Position numbers and translations under genes: made by a program. The notes below the pieces were generated by a model that worked only from the letters and a program-made list of their open reading frames with translations, ran no database searches and was not told the DNA's origin. DNA of 64,000 nt from Carposina sasakii (lineage: Eukaryota > Arthropoda > Insecta > Lepidoptera > Carposinidae), in contig CP053160.1 of NCBI GenBank assembly GCA_014607495.2, forward strand, positions 11,842,001-11,906,000, in the 5' to 3' direction. Positions 24,801 through 33,470 of the stretch are shown one piece after another. The stretch's first letter is position 1. Every line of letters begins with the position of its first letter.

Positions 24801-27800
24801 AATTTTTTTATTGCAACCGCCTCATAACAAAATTTACTTAATTAGCTATAATTTGAGATCAGTAATCATCACATTATTAATCATCTTTGGGAAATATAAA
24901 AGTTCAAAAAAACTGATTTGACTCCCATTGCACTAAGTTACGGGTAATTGGGGTCACCTTGTGGGCAATGAGGATCATACAAAAATCTAACACAAATCGC
25001 GTCATGTCTGATACAGAGGTATCGTTTGATTCCTGAAGAATCTTCCTTTTTACTCTTGCGGTCCCCTTCTTCGGCACTTTCATCTTCTTTCCTTGGCCCT
25101 TGCCCTTGCCTTTATGCAGAAAACGCAGTCTATTTACTCAACTTTGGACCCTAATATTTTGGAAATCAGACACTTCCCAGGTATGCTTCCATTCGGGGAC
25201 GTTGACGACCAAAAATCACCCTGTATATTTTTACTTTCCCCTATCTTTTTCTTTGGGTGGCGGTCACTAGAGGGCAATGGGGATCACCTGATTCTCATTA
25301 CCCACAAGTATTTTATGAAGAAAAAATATTAATAGACATATATTCACGCCTTTATCCCTTAGCACCATGGGCCAATAGGACCACATGGTGCCACTTCTGA
25401 CCAATTTTGAGGGTATAGTTGAGATGTACAAGTTCGGTTAGTAGTGACAGGTGGTCAGCCCATCGCCTACAAAACACCAAGACCCTCTTGTTCCTCTACT
25501 GATTTGTACATATTCATTAGACAAAATTGAAATTACTTAAATATCTGTATTGACACTTTTAAACTAGTTGTGGTTAAAAGAGAAAAACCCGTATTTCAAA
25601 AAGTAATTTTATTTTAATAATCTTATATTTTATCTTACTTATCCTGTCACCTTCAGTCCCTTAAAGACTTCCGAGCGATTTTAATACGTTTTTGAAATAA
25701 ACTAGATTTTGCCAAGTGAACGTAGTAAACCAATTATATGCTCCTATAAAAGCGTCTAGTTTCTCATCTCCGGAGTACTAACATCGATACCGAAATAACG
25801 TTGTTATATCATAAATTGGAAATATGGCAAACATATAGGTACCTAAAACACATGCCAATTATGAGGTGTTACAAAAGAGGAGTATGTTAAAATAGCCCAC
25901 TATTAAGACTATACCACCACCACCACTACCACAAACTATGACTGGTCGTTAATTTAAATTTTGTATTCTGAATAAACATCGCGGAAATCGGTATAGGTAA
26001 ATAAGTATAGGTAAATAAAGAATGCCCTCCGTAAATACTAATAACAAAAAAGATAAAATTCAGTTATTAAATATTTTTATCAAGCATAATCAAAAGCTTT
26101 ATTATTTCCTCTTCAGAGATAGTGGATTGATTAAAATGAAAACAATGGTCACTAATTTGCGGAATATGGTGCGATGCTTTCCACAAAAATATTACTCACA
26201 GTTCATGCTGGTATTTATATTATTACTTACACTTTTGTTGAGGATACTTTGTGTCCTTGGCTTAAGGTGGAAGTTTGATTGAGGAGGCTGAGATTGAGTA
26301 AACGAACGAACATACATAGAAATTTTTCGATAGTAAAAGCGAGATTTCGCTCTACATTGCCTACGACATTATCTCGCTTGCACAATCAAAAGAATCCTGC
26401 TTTGAGAATTTTTAATTTCCTCAAGTTCAGTTTTCTTCTAAGGTTAAATATTAACTAGTGAGTTTTCAAAACTGTAGAAAATTATATATAGGTACTTTTT
26501 TTCTTTATACTTGTATCAAAACATATTCTCACCACCATCCAAAACCGTTTTTTTTTCTCGAACATGACAAAAGTTCAGATTTTTTTGTGAATTTAGATTT
26601 CAATTATTGATCACCGCAGGTCGGATACCAGTTAAACAAGGGGACCCACATCTAACAACTCGAAACAAAAAAGCCCCACATTGAATGGAAATAGGTCAAC
26701 CGTCCATTCATTTGAAAATTGGTGTAGGACATATTGTAATGAAACAAATTTATTTTTAGAAACGTTTAAAACATAATGTATATTGCTTTATGACAATTTC
26801 AATAAAAAATATTTTGATTAACATTCTTCCCAAACTAAAATATTACAAATAAATGACGAATAGATTGCTAGCGGCGCGTCGGCCCACGTCTATGTAATCT
26901 TTAATTTAGTTTTCCGTTATCATGAGAATTTTAGAAAGCCATGTGATTCCTATCATTTAATATTGCTAAAATAAACTTCATCATCATCAGCCCATTGCAG
27001 TCCACTGCTGGACGTAGGCCTCCGCCAGGGCACGCCACAAGACTGCTATGGGAGGTACTCGTATTTGCCCATAGTCACCACGCTGGGCAGGCGGGTTGGT
27101 GACCGCAGTTTGTATTTTGGAATATGTTGTCAACACGGGAGGCGCTGCTGCCCACCTCCTGCAAACCCTTAATCGCCTCATACGATACGCACGGGCAGAC
27201 ATGGGGTGGTACGAATTCTACGCTTCCGGCACCACGCGGCGTATTCCAATATTTCTAAAATAAATAGGTATGTTCTTACATATATGTAGTATAGCTACTG
27301 AATCCTGTAATGTGTTCCTTAAATTAAGACCAGCTTTATATACAGTAACGTGTTCTGAATTTTTCAAAGCAAATTCTATGAAATCAGACCTTGTTTGTGA
27401 AACTTTGAGACATGCCATACGACGCGCTGTTCAAAAAATTCTGCTCTCAACTTAGAAGCTCTTTTGTTAATTATAAAAGTTTCAAACTCTACGCAATGTA
27501 CTTCGTACTTTAGTACGTTTTTGTTTTTCTTTGTAAACAGTAGCTAATGAGATTTTATCGCGATGAATATAAAACAAATAGCTCTCTTTTATTGGGGATG
27601 AGCTTTATTTATTTAAGTATGATGTCGTGGGCATATTATTTTAATGATTCTATAAATACTGCTGGGTAAAATAAGTAATGTAATTTTAATTGTAATTTTA
27701 ATTTATGTTCAATAGTTTGTATTTAATTGTCATTTTATTTTATTTATAACTGTTTACTAACATAATATATAAGTCATCTCATACTAACCACTATGGAGTA

Positions 27801-30025
27801 ATATCCGAAATAAAATATTTGAATTTGAATAAAATGTGGGAAATGAGGCGTTCTTTCAGGCGATGAGCAACCAAAGTCAAGTTTCAGCAACACTGTCAAA
27901 ACGTGGCTAGAAGAAAATCCTACCTTCGCGTTCTAACAGTTTTAGCAATTTTTGGGGACACAGCTATATATACTATATGTCACAGCCATTATGTGCATGC
28001 ATATCTGTATACATACATACATAAAAATCACGCCTCTTTTCCGGAGGGGTAGACACGGATCTCTATTTGCTACGATCCTGTCATACCTCTTTAGCTTCAT
28101 CTACTTTCATATGTATGTCTGTATATAGGTATAATGCTATATAAAACTATCTTATTTTCCAGGAGTGATGAACGCCGCCGACTACTACGGTCTGGACGAG
28201 CTTCGCCGAGCATGCGCCGGATTCGTTCAGTGCTGCATCACTGTCGACACAGTGTGCGCACTGCTCGCCTCGGCTGAGAGATATATCCAGTATAAATGTA
28301 CTAAATCGCTTGTGCAGAAGGTAAGGTTATTTATGTTCTGCATTGTCTAAAGCAACATACTATTTCTGTTTTGAAATAAGTGTTATAAAATAAGTGTGAA
28401 TCAGTCTTCCCGGGATGTGAAGCCTTCCCTATTCCTAATTGTCGAAAATTTCATTAAAACCTCTTCAACAGTTTTATACCCGATATACAGACAAAAGACA
28501 TGACACATAGACATAGTAGATATCGCAATCATATGAGTACTAACAAGTATTGAAACATTTGTTAACACTTACAGGTACTGGAGTTTGTTGACGAGCACGG
28601 CAATGATGTCCTGAACCTCGGGTCCTTCACGCTGCTGCCCCAGCACGTTGTGAGGCTGATACTAGCACGGGACGATCTGCGAGCCGATGAGTTCACTAAA
28701 TTCCAAGTAAGTTAATCAGTTAGTGTTTTAATACGCTTCATTGCTTAAATAATGGTTAAATAGTTTTACTTCATTTATTGTAAAAGTTGTGCTAGCCTGT
28801 AATTGTGATACATAATATTATCGTGTGCTCCTGTCAAACTTGTATCTTAACAGAACTGTTATGTATTATGTCGGCTTTCTAATTTAATAAATAAATAAAT
28901 ATATAAGCGAGACAGCGTAAAGTGATTTTGCTTCCATAATGGAAATATTATAATGTGTAAACATGAAAAGTGGGTGTGGTAATTTGCACATTTCTGCCCA
29001 ATCTCTTTGGGCAATAATGGGCGCGGCTTTACATATGTAATGTATGTATGTAATCTCGGACTAAATGTGTTTATAAAAAGAAATAAGAATATGAAGAGCG
29101 ATTAGGGTTATAAGACAATAAAGAGGGTTGGTGCCTAATTTGGTCAACATGTAACAAGGCCAGCACTGCAATCAGTGGAGAATTTGCGGGCCTTCTTTAT
29201 TTGTAAATAATTTTAGTTAAGAATTTATTTATTGTAACTTTAAAAAACTCAACATAGGCAATTTGTTTACTGATTATTTGTCAAACATATCTATATGATA
29301 ATTAACAGCTTTAATGAATAATAACAATTACTATTTCAGGCTGCCCTCATGTGGAGTAAGAAATACTGCGACACAAACCAAAACATCTGCCTGAAAGAGG
29401 TGATCGGGAACTTCCTGGAGTACATCCAGTTCCACAAGATCCCTGCGAATGTCCTCATGAGGGAGGTCCATCCACTTGGTATTGTGCCGTATTCTATCAT
29501 CATGAATGCTTTGGCATATCAGGTGCAGTATATTTCCTATTATGTCTTCATTACAAAATGGGTAGATGTCATGGTAGATTAAAAGTCTGTTATAAGATGA
29601 GATTTTATCATATATTTATCATACCAATAATAACATAGTCTAAGTACCTACATAGAAACTTATGGCTGTATTCAGTAATTGATAGCCAAAACTGTATCAC
29701 AAATTAGGTAGCACGCACGGTGAAGATTAGCATAATATATGGATGAATTAATATTAAGTATCAATAAATTCTCATTACTTGAAAGCTGTCTTCAATTTTA
29801 TGATAGATACAATACAAGTTACATTGCACACACAGAGTGCTCACTCCGTTCTTGTTACAGGCAGACCCGGCCAGCGTAGATCCAGGCAAACTCTCTCCAG
29901 CGCGAGTGCGGCGTTCAGGGCGCTCTATGTCTGTCCAGTCTTCGCTTGATCCGTACGGGTCCAACACGACCCTCTCCTCTACCGGCTCTAGCGATGTTCC
30001 GTCGTCAGACTCTCGGCACAACTAA
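10716..30025 (+). CDS. gprs: BTB/POZ-BACK domain protein, serine-enriched protein (gprs-like), eight coding exons
   Basis: The coding exons join as 10716-10879, 21216-21351, 21930-21968, 22695-22812, 28163-28320, 28575-28706, 29340-29522 and 29861-30025. They give 364 aa to the first stop, with every GT-AG junction phase-consistent. The start at 10716 (GCAGCCATGG) is chosen for its strong context; an in-frame ATG eight codons upstream (10692) is weaker. Residues about 28-160 form a BTB fold (core LCDVTFLVG, then AVKAVLAARSRVF, and FRQLIEYIHTGCV). The fold is interrupted by a charged insertion of about 60 residues. Residues about 161-315 are a BACK-like helical domain (LASAERYIQYKC to IPANVLMREVHPLG). 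A Ser-rich tail follows (TTLSSTGSSDVPSSDSR). BTB-BACK proteins often act as substrate adaptors for Cullin-3 ligases, but no Kelch repeats follow here, so partner and role are unknown. The family name is from recognition, not from a search. The frame continues past the stop (see 30026-30877). Confidence 0.85.
11221..11611 (+). mobile_element. TIR element, family A (full-length copy)
   Basis: Starts TACAGGATGTTTTTTT and ends ATCAACCTGTA, so the ends are imperfect inverted repeats around a TA. The interior matches the copies at 8366, 13409/18369 and 25111. It has no open frame of note, so it is a non-autonomous DNA element. It lies in intron 2 of gene 1. Confidence 0.75.
11987..12092 (-). repeat. 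SINE-2 fragment
   Basis: Reverse-complement blocks of SINE-2: CCTCAAAATTGGTCAGAAGT, GGCACCATGTGGTTCTATCT, GGTGCTCTGCCTACCCCGTA. It ends in a TGTATGTATG run. Confidence 0.6.
12315..12811 (+). mobile_element. TIR element, family D, interrupted by an RTE LINE end
   Basis: Left end GGGGAGCAAGTCTTGAAAAT and right end CGTGAATTGGCCCCC match the termini of the copies at 33249-33470 and 37728-38321. Conserved interior words are ACTAACGAACCGTTAACGAA and GCTTTGTTCTGAGCATCTA. An RTE LINE 3' fragment splits it at 12446-12655. Confidence 0.7.
12446..12655 (+). mobile_element. 5'-truncated RTE-type LINE end with 11-bp target duplication
   Basis: TGGTCGCGAGT is repeated at 12435-12445 and 12656-12666, flanking a 210-bp insert. 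The insert ends in the RTE-like tail GGGGGAGGCCTACGTCC... and a GATGAT run. It is a diverged, frame-broken relative of the 20613-21037 fragment. The long antisense open frame across it is incidental. Confidence 0.8.
13453..13456. repeat. Left target-site duplication (TATA) of the gypsy element
   Basis: TATA directly before the 5' LTR. The partner copy is at 18369-18372. The uninterrupted relative has a single CTATACAT at this point. Confidence 0.8.
13457..13832 (+). mobile_element. 5' LTR of Ty3/gypsy element
   Basis: Begins TGTCGGAGATC and ends CTACGTCA, with canonical TG...CA ends. It is identical to the 3' LTR except for two changes. One is a 59-bp deletion between two CACTG words just before TAGATTTAC. 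The other is a small indel in a T-rich tract. It includes the gag ATG at 13788 and 15 gag codons. No TGG-initial tRNA primer site directly follows it. Confidence 0.9.
13788..17363 (+). pseudogene. Ty3/gypsy gag-pol, one frame, broken by two stops and an RT deletion
   Basis: A single frame encodes gag, protease, RT, RNase H remnant and integrase. In order I see: a gag matrix/capsid region; two CX2CX4HX4C zinc knuckles (about 14552-14593 and 14699-14740); a protease DSG motif (about 14894); RT palm and fingers to about 15806; an RNase H end; an integrase HHCC finger; and a DX35E core. Breaks: TAA at 13932-13934 in gag; TGA at 16725-16727 inside the integrase core, where D-to-E spacing is 35 if the stop counts as one codon; and a seamless in-frame loss near 15806 that removes the YxDD catalytic box, thumb and most of RNase H. 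This copy cannot make active RT. It lies in intron 2 in the sense orientation. Confidence 0.9.
17393..17612 (+). repeat. 57-bp tandem hairpin array in the gypsy 3' region
   Basis: Three exact-period units (17414, 17471, 17528) are followed by a partial fourth at 17585 and preceded by a diverged unit. Each unit has two hairpins: AGTCACT/AGTGACT with loop GGATGGA, and GGAAGC/GTTTCC with a 9-nt loop. The diverged units keep the pairing with different bases (GGATACC/GGTATTC and AGTTGC/GCAACT). The period is a multiple of three, so a 72-codon frame runs through by chance. Confidence 0.9.
17613..17934. other. Gypsy 3' untranslated region before the 3' LTR
   Basis: No open frame of note. The tract just before the 3' LTR (GTTGTCAAAATGGCCG) is not the purine run expected of a polypurine tract, so the plus-strand primer is not obvious. 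Confidence 0.5.
17935..18368 (+). mobile_element. 3' LTR of Ty3/gypsy element
   Basis: 434 bp from TGTCGGAGATC to CTACGTCA, directly followed by the duplicated TATA (18369-18372). It is full length compared with the 5' copy and carries the 59 bp missing there. It ends with an out-of-place copy of the gag start. Confidence 0.9.
18747..18807 (+). repeat. (ATG)n microsatellite at an RTE tail
   Basis: GATGATGATG repeats with one GGTGGTG interruption, preceded by TAGGGCTGTAAATGATG. The same word precedes the repeat tail of the RTE copy at 20613-21037, so the tract is probably an expanded LINE tail. Confidence 0.7.
18930..19300 (+). repeat. SINE-3 copy with (TTTC)n insertion
   Basis: Ordered blocks GTGCTGATGCGGAGCTTCAC, CGTAAGAGTCGACTAAGGAA, GGCGATAAGCTTGTACGT, then GTGGCTGTGGGATCTCCCTT and CGGGAACACAGCCGTGT. 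They recur at 40498-40705 and 51477-51625. A separate fragment ending in a (TTTC)n run (about 19192-19219) interrupts it. Confidence 0.6.
20343..21086 (-). mobile_element. LINE-derived 3' fragment, split by an RTE insertion
   Basis: Reverse-complement copy of the 473-700 family. Its CGCGGACGGAGTCGCGGGAG and CCACTAGT end lies at 21054-21086. Its body, 20343-20612, contains CAGAAACGGCTGAACGATTT and TTTTTATCCCGGATAATTTC. The two halves join across the RTE insertion and match the copy at 24372-24482. Confidence 0.7.
20613..21037 (+). mobile_element. 5'-truncated RTE-clade LINE 3' end with 10-bp target duplication
   Basis: ATTTTTTCTG is repeated at 20603-20612 and 21038-21047. The insert keeps an open frame for the last 133 residues of an RTE-type reverse transcriptase. 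Visible motifs are WQWAGHIARRTDGRW, KRSVGRPPARWTDDL and EAYVQQWTS. An (ATG)n tail follows. The endonuclease and RT catalytic domains are absent, so this is a dead-on-arrival copy. The intact frame and exact duplication suggest a fairly recent insertion. Confidence 0.85.
21216..21351 (+). CDS. gprs: gprs-like exon 3
   Basis: The acceptor TTGTTTTTCAG ends at 21215 and the donor is CAACAG|GTGAAT. It completes codon 55 and encodes residues 56-100, from VFQKMLYQAP to NLQNAAQQ. The first part finishes BTB helix 2. The rest is a Lys/Arg-rich insertion not found in a minimal BTB fold. It ends in phase 0. Confidence 0.85.
21930..21968 (+). CDS. gprs: gprs-like micro-exon 4 (13 codons)
   Basis: 39 bp with acceptor TTTTCACTGCAG and donor CAAGAG|GTAAAA, phase 0 on both sides, encoding RSTFAQQLAPIQE. 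It lies inside the BTB insertion. It fits between NLQNAAQQ and PSSQQHQT and I recall the family having this segment. Because it is symmetric, skipping it would keep the frame. Confidence 0.7.
22695..22812 (+). CDS. gprs: gprs-like exon 5
   Basis: The acceptor TTCCGCCACAG ends at 22694 and the donor is TTAG|GTAAGG. It encodes residues 114-152 and one base of codon 153. It resumes the BTB fold after the insertion with EEFEPDVFRQLIEYIHTGCV. Confidence 0.9.
22960..23150 (+). repeat. LINE-derived 3' fragment
   Basis: A diverged copy of the 473-700 family: TAGTAGACTCCATCCGCGTG, AAAATGTCGAAATTATACGG and GACGTGAAAGCGAGACAGAC. It lies in intron 5 of gene 1. Confidence 0.55.
25111..25223 (+). mobile_element. 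TIR element, family A, internally deleted
   Basis: TTTATGCAGAAAACGCAGTC through GACGACCAAAAATCACCCTG. It lacks the stretch between CCATTC and GGGGACGTTGACG that other copies have, and also the left half. Confidence 0.7.
25345..25511 (+). repeat. SINE-2 copy
   Basis: GCCTTTATCCCTTAGCACCA lacks the usual CGGGGTAGGCAG word. It is followed by GGACCACATGGTGCCACTTC and GGTGGTCAGCCCATCGCCTA. Confidence 0.65.
26978..27240 (-). mobile_element. SINE-1 insertion with near-perfect 17-bp duplication
   Basis: Reverse-complement SINE-1 with a CATCATCATCAG tail at its low-coordinate end and GGCACCACGCGGC at the other. AATATTGCTAAAATAAA before it and AATATTTCTAAAATAAA after it form a duplication with one mismatch. 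It lies in intron 5 of gene 1, antisense. Confidence 0.8.
28163..28320 (+). CDS. gprs: gprs-like exon 6
   Basis: The acceptor CTTATTTTCCAG ends at 28162 and the donor is CAGAAG|GTAAGG. It completes Gly153 and encodes residues 154-205 (VMNAADYYGLDELRRAC to KSLVQK). It closes the BTB fold and opens the BACK domain (ERYIQYKC). The first codon after the Gly is GTG, not a start. Confidence 0.92.
28575..28706 (+). CDS. gprs: gprs-like exon 7
   Basis: The acceptor AACACTTACAG ends at 28574 and the donor is TTCCAA|GTAAGT. 44 codons, phase 0 on both sides, residues 206-249 (VLEFVDEHGNDVLNLGSF to ADEFTKFQ). Core helices of the BACK-like domain. Confidence 0.92.
29340..29522 (+). CDS. gprs: gprs-like exon 8
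   Basis: The acceptor ACTATTTCAG ends at 29339 and the donor is TATCAG|GTGCAG. 61 codons, phase 0 on both sides, residues 250-310 (AALMWSKKYCDTNQNIC to MNALAYQ). It completes the BACK-like domain. Confidence 0.92.
29861..30025 (+). CDS. gprs: gprs-like exon 9 up to the first stop
   Basis: The acceptor CTTGTTACAG ends at 29860. It encodes residues 311-364, a Ser/Thr-rich tail (RRSGRSMSVQSSLDPYGS, then TTLSSTGSSDVPSSDSR), then TAA at 30023-30025. The base after the stop is C, a context known to favour readthrough in flies. The exon continues without a donor into the in-frame extension. Confidence 0.9.
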   Translation, partial: ADPASVDPGKLSPARVRRSGRSMSVQSSLDPYGSNTTLSSTGSSDVPSSDSRHN

Positions 30026-30877
30026 CGCGAGGGGAACCTCCCCCGTCCCGCACCCGAACCCGTCCCTGGTCCTTCATCCGCTCCTGTCGTTCCTCTCGCT
30101 CCGGACAAGCCGCCGGAAAAACTCGGTCTATTCTCTTCTATCAAACGTGCTGCCAGCAAGAAGTTTGGTGATCGACGGTCTCCAACGCCAAAAACAAGAG
30201 AACCTAGGTCTAAATCGGACTCTATCAAACATGCAGCACTTACTAGACAAGTTTCCGAAACAGTGGCCGCATCTGGTGACCCGACATTCGAACGTTGTAG
30301 GCCGAGGAAGCGTGATAGTGAAACTGAGTTCCCAGTGCGCAAATCTACTTCAGAAATATCCGATAGTTTCCCATTTGTGAGGAGAGCGCTAGCCGAAATA
30401 GAGAATGGCTTAAATTATTTTAGAAAATCTGTAGCTTCCGATGCAGGTGAAACGAAAGCGGCGCCCTTAGCAAGAGCTGAACCTGTGGTAGTTGTAGCTG
30501 CCGCTGAAGATGATACGCCCATGTCTCCTCCTCCTCCTATGGGACTAAAAGAGCGTCGAGGATCTAGAGGTTCACCTTGTGCCAACCTTCCTCCACTTAT
30601 GCTTCCTCCTATTACGCCGGATCCTTCCCTCGGACGTTTATCCCCTAACCGCTTGTCTCCTCAATTCCACAAGGAGCCTTCTTCAGCGCCAGTCCAAGGA
30701 GTCACTCCGCCTCGACGGTCTCGTACACGTTCGGAGGTACCTCTTGATCGTCCGCCACGCTCACCACAAACCCCGAGGCCAGCATCCGTTTCTCCCAAAC
30801 ATACGTTTGCATTCAAGATAGTTTTAAAGAAGGTGGAAAGTACACCGAATACATCATTTGATAGACCAGACCAATGA
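30026..30877 (+). CDS. gprs: In-frame C-terminal extension of gprs-like protein, candidate readthrough product
   Basis: After the TAA at 30023-30025 the same frame stays open for 283 sense codons and ends at TGA 30875-30877. The content is clearly protein-like: a Pro-rich start (APEPVPGPSSAPVVPLAPD), basic and Ser-rich segments (GLFSSIKRAASKKFGDRR), SP/RS motifs (LGRLSPNRLSPQFHKEP) and a compact end (KHTFAFKIVLKKV). With readthrough the protein would be 648 aa. The alternatives are a splice to the AG at 30108-30109 that bypasses the stop, a separate downstream message, or a sequence error at the TAA. That it is coding is seen; how it is reached is inference. Confidence 0.75.
   Translation, partial: REGNLPRPAPEPVPGPSSAPVVPLAPDKPPEKLGLFSSIKRAASKKFGDRRSPTPKTREPRSKSDSIKHAALTRQVSETVAASGDPTFERCRPRKRDSETEFPVRKSTSEISDSFPFVRRALAEIENGLNYFRKSVASDAGETKAAPLARAEPVVVVAAAEDDTPMSPPPPMGLKERRGSRGSPCANLPPLMLPPITPDPSLGRLSPNRLSPQFHKEPSSAPVQGVTPPRRSRTRSEVPLDRPPRSPQTPRPASVSPKHTFAFKIVLKKVESTPNTSFDRPDQ
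30027..30099 (+). promoter_or_regulatory. Stem-loop directly after the gprs stop codon
   Basis: GCGAGGGGAAC (30027-30037) pairs with GTTCCTCTCGC (30089-30099): 11 consecutive pairs with one G-U and a 51-nt, G-poor loop. It begins one base after the TAA. Stem-loops downstream of leaky stops are known to stimulate readthrough in insects (headcase is the named precedent). The pairing is seen; the function is inferred. Confidence 0.5.
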
Positions 30878-33165
30878 GAGTACCTCCTCTAAGCGCGGCC
30901 GTTGTTAGGCGGTGGGGTACTCGAGGTTAAACGCGCTTTTCTCCGTTTTCTAGATAAAAAGCTAGATAGTTTAGATAAAGACGCATGTTCGTCAAACGAA
31001 TGAAAATATCTAAATTTATGCAAACCTATTTTCTCCATATTCTTATGAATTCTGGGGCTGGCCCTCGGTTGAAATTACTTCAATTTAAATTTTGATGTTA
31101 AGATTATTATAAAATGTTCATGAATGTCTGATAATCTAGTAATTAATATGTAAAATGAAACTGAACTGTTCAGTATATCTATAAATGTTTTACTGTATTT
31201 GCCGACATAGTTCGACAGCATCATATCTTCTTTCTATTAAAATATTTAATGATAAGACCTTCCTTATAAATGGAATTGTGTGATACCTACCTAAGTCCCT
31301 GAGTCTTAGTGAGCCTGTGCTGTGTACTCGTATAATAAGTATTCATTAATGTTTACTATAAAATAATAATAAATGATCGGTACTCATATGGCTTAATACT
31401 TTTACAGTCCCCTTAAGCATGCTGCTTACGACTACACTAAAGAGTACTACGAAATACATATTTAATAATTATCCAACTAGTTTAAAAAGCCCGTTCTCTG
31501 TATCGATAGATTGCAAAATAGGATTCTTTAAATTGGTCTCGTAGTCGTCTTTTGAAGTTTAGCAACATGATTCTTTTGATAGAGGATTGTAAAAGAGTCA
31601 AGCAGTTGTTGTGGCCGTATCTTTGCTATGACCATTTTGTAAATGGTTGGTTATGTAAGGGGTTAATGTCATGGCATGAACACTATGGAGTCTGCCCACT
31701 TATTATACCATACCATGGCCGTTATAGAAACATGTCAGGCATGTAGCATAACACACGTAGCGTTTCTTGTAAGCAGCCTATCGACTACAGCATTATAATT
31801 TCAGGTACTCAGATAAAAGTGGGCAGTTAGACCCCCACATGAAGGTATTTTTATCGATAAAATGAAGTGTACAACATGCCCTTAAAATATCGCTAACTCT
31901 ATCCCGGACCTACTCTATAACCGGAGAGACATCATGATTATATGACATTTCGGTGATGGTGAATGCAACGATACAGCCTCAAAATTGATATGAACGGACA
32001 TTAATATAAACATTGTTGTTGTTACGTCATCCATATATTTGTCTGTATATACACTTATTTCGCGTACTTTTGATACCATTACAATGGATAGTATGTCTAA
32101 GTGTATTTTTGATGTTATACAATTCATCTAATATAAAAATATTTTTGTAATGTAGCATAAAAGTAGAGTTTGTTATCTACTTACATCATTTTGGTGACAG
32201 CTTTTATGTTCAAAATCATATATATTATCTGAAATTTTCTTCCTAGCTAGAAATTAATTTAGATCTTCAACATGTGGTACTATATAGGCACATTTAAAGG
32301 TAGTACCTAAAAACTCGTATACCTAGGTACGAATTTCACGTGTGCAAGGTAGAGTTCGTTTAACAGAATAACTCATAATATGCCTGATTTCTGAACGTCT
32401 TTTGTATGCAGTGACGCAGATAATGTAGCCATGCACATAGTAACTGGCGCCATCATTCGTACGGTGAAATACTCTCTGGTGAAAAATGTACGAGACGGGG
32501 ATTACATATAAATCTAATAACTACACAATCGCGAAAAACATCTTTTGTTTTTTTTTCATATAAAGCTGTCACCAAAGTGCTTCTATCTTTGATACCAACC
32601 CAAACCACAAGAGTTGTTGTAATGTGTGGTGTGATAACCTGCTGTGTGTGATTCGATGGATTTTAAAGTTGTATGATATAATATACTCGTATTATTTTAA
32701 TATTCCATGTTTATGATTTAAATTAGAAATGACAGTAAAATAAAAATACCCTCTTTACACGTTGATCCAGCGAACAGTGCCTGTGAAAATTTGAAAATTA
32801 CATAGGATAATTTCAAGATTATATTAAATTGCAAAAGCGCTTTTATGTTTTATATGAGAAAAGATAAATTAAACAATTCCACTTCAATACTATATAAGCT
32901 TTTTTATATACACTGCCAATAATGCAATGAGGATTTTTTGTATTTGTGTTAAAGTTTTGATATAATCTGTTTATTATCAATATGATTGCACTGTATCTAT
33001 AAACTGTCATATCATAACTGCTATATTAATTGTGTTTTCTAAATATTATGCAAAAAATGTAATTGGTATATAACTGTTTGTTTTATTTATTAAAATGTAT
33101 CCTAAACAATCGATGTGAGCTGAGACATTGTACGGATATTTAGATAGATTTAGTTTTATTACAAG
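30878..33165 (+). other. 3' UTR and downstream flank of gene 1
   Basis: AT-rich, no coding exon recognised. The first good polyadenylation hexamer is AATAAA at 31368-31373, about 490 bases after the TGA, and further AATAAA words follow downstream. The transcript end cannot be fixed from sequence alone. Confidence 0.5.
31368..31373 (+). other. Candidate polyadenylation signal of gene 1
   Basis: AATAAA within ATAATAATAAATGATCGG. Chosen as the first canonical hexamer after the extension stop. Confidence 0.35.
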
Positions 33166-33248
33166 CTATGTTCTTGGTGGCATTTTATCACCGATCGCTG
33201 TCGACTCGACCACGAAATAGGGCTCTATATCTACTTATATCCTCCACT

Positions 33249-33470
33249 GGGGGCAATTCTTGAAAATTTTTGAGCCGAAACGCAACCACTAACGAACCGT
33301 TAACGAAACGCGATGCGAAGCAATATATACGTACCGCTTGAGTAATAAGGTATATTTTGGCACGCGTCGGTCGCGAGTATGACAGAATAAAAACAAATAT
33401 CTGTGCTTTGTTCTGAGCGTCTACAATGGTTCCGTTTTGGCTTCGTTCCAACTCGAGAATTTTCCCTGAT
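33249..33470 (+). mobile_element. TIR element, family D, internally deleted copy
   Basis: Begins GGGGGCAATTCTTGAAAATT. It keeps GCAACCACTAACGAACCGTT and GGTCGCGAGTATGACAGAAT, then jumps to GCTTTGTTCTGAGCGTCTAC and ends near CTCGAGAATTTTCCC. It lacks the AGCTGAAATGTGTCTAATTA block present at 12.7 kb. Confidence 0.7.

Larger units (their letters stand above)
22813..28162. other. Intron 5 of gene 1 with dispersed repeats
   Basis: A 5.35-kb intron. Besides the repeats listed separately it is AT-rich, and I recognise no further exon. The 86-codon frame at 26022-26282 has no supporting motif or splice logic. A LINE fragment (-) lies at 24372-24482 and a TACATACATACATAAAAATC-type repeat at about 28010-28110. 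Confidence 0.6.

Noticed and set aside
26022..26282. 86-codon ORF in intron 5
   Set aside because: AT-rich, no motif, no matching splice phases with gene 1.
30022..30342. Antisense 106-codon frame
   Set aside because: Shadow of the GC-richer coding strand of the gprs-like extension; no splice sites or motif.
30263..30877. 204-codon ORF as a separate downstream gene
   Set aside because: Its frame is the same as the gprs-like last exon and stays open back to the TAA at 30025, with protein-like sequence before the internal ATG. It is better explained as an extension of gene 1.
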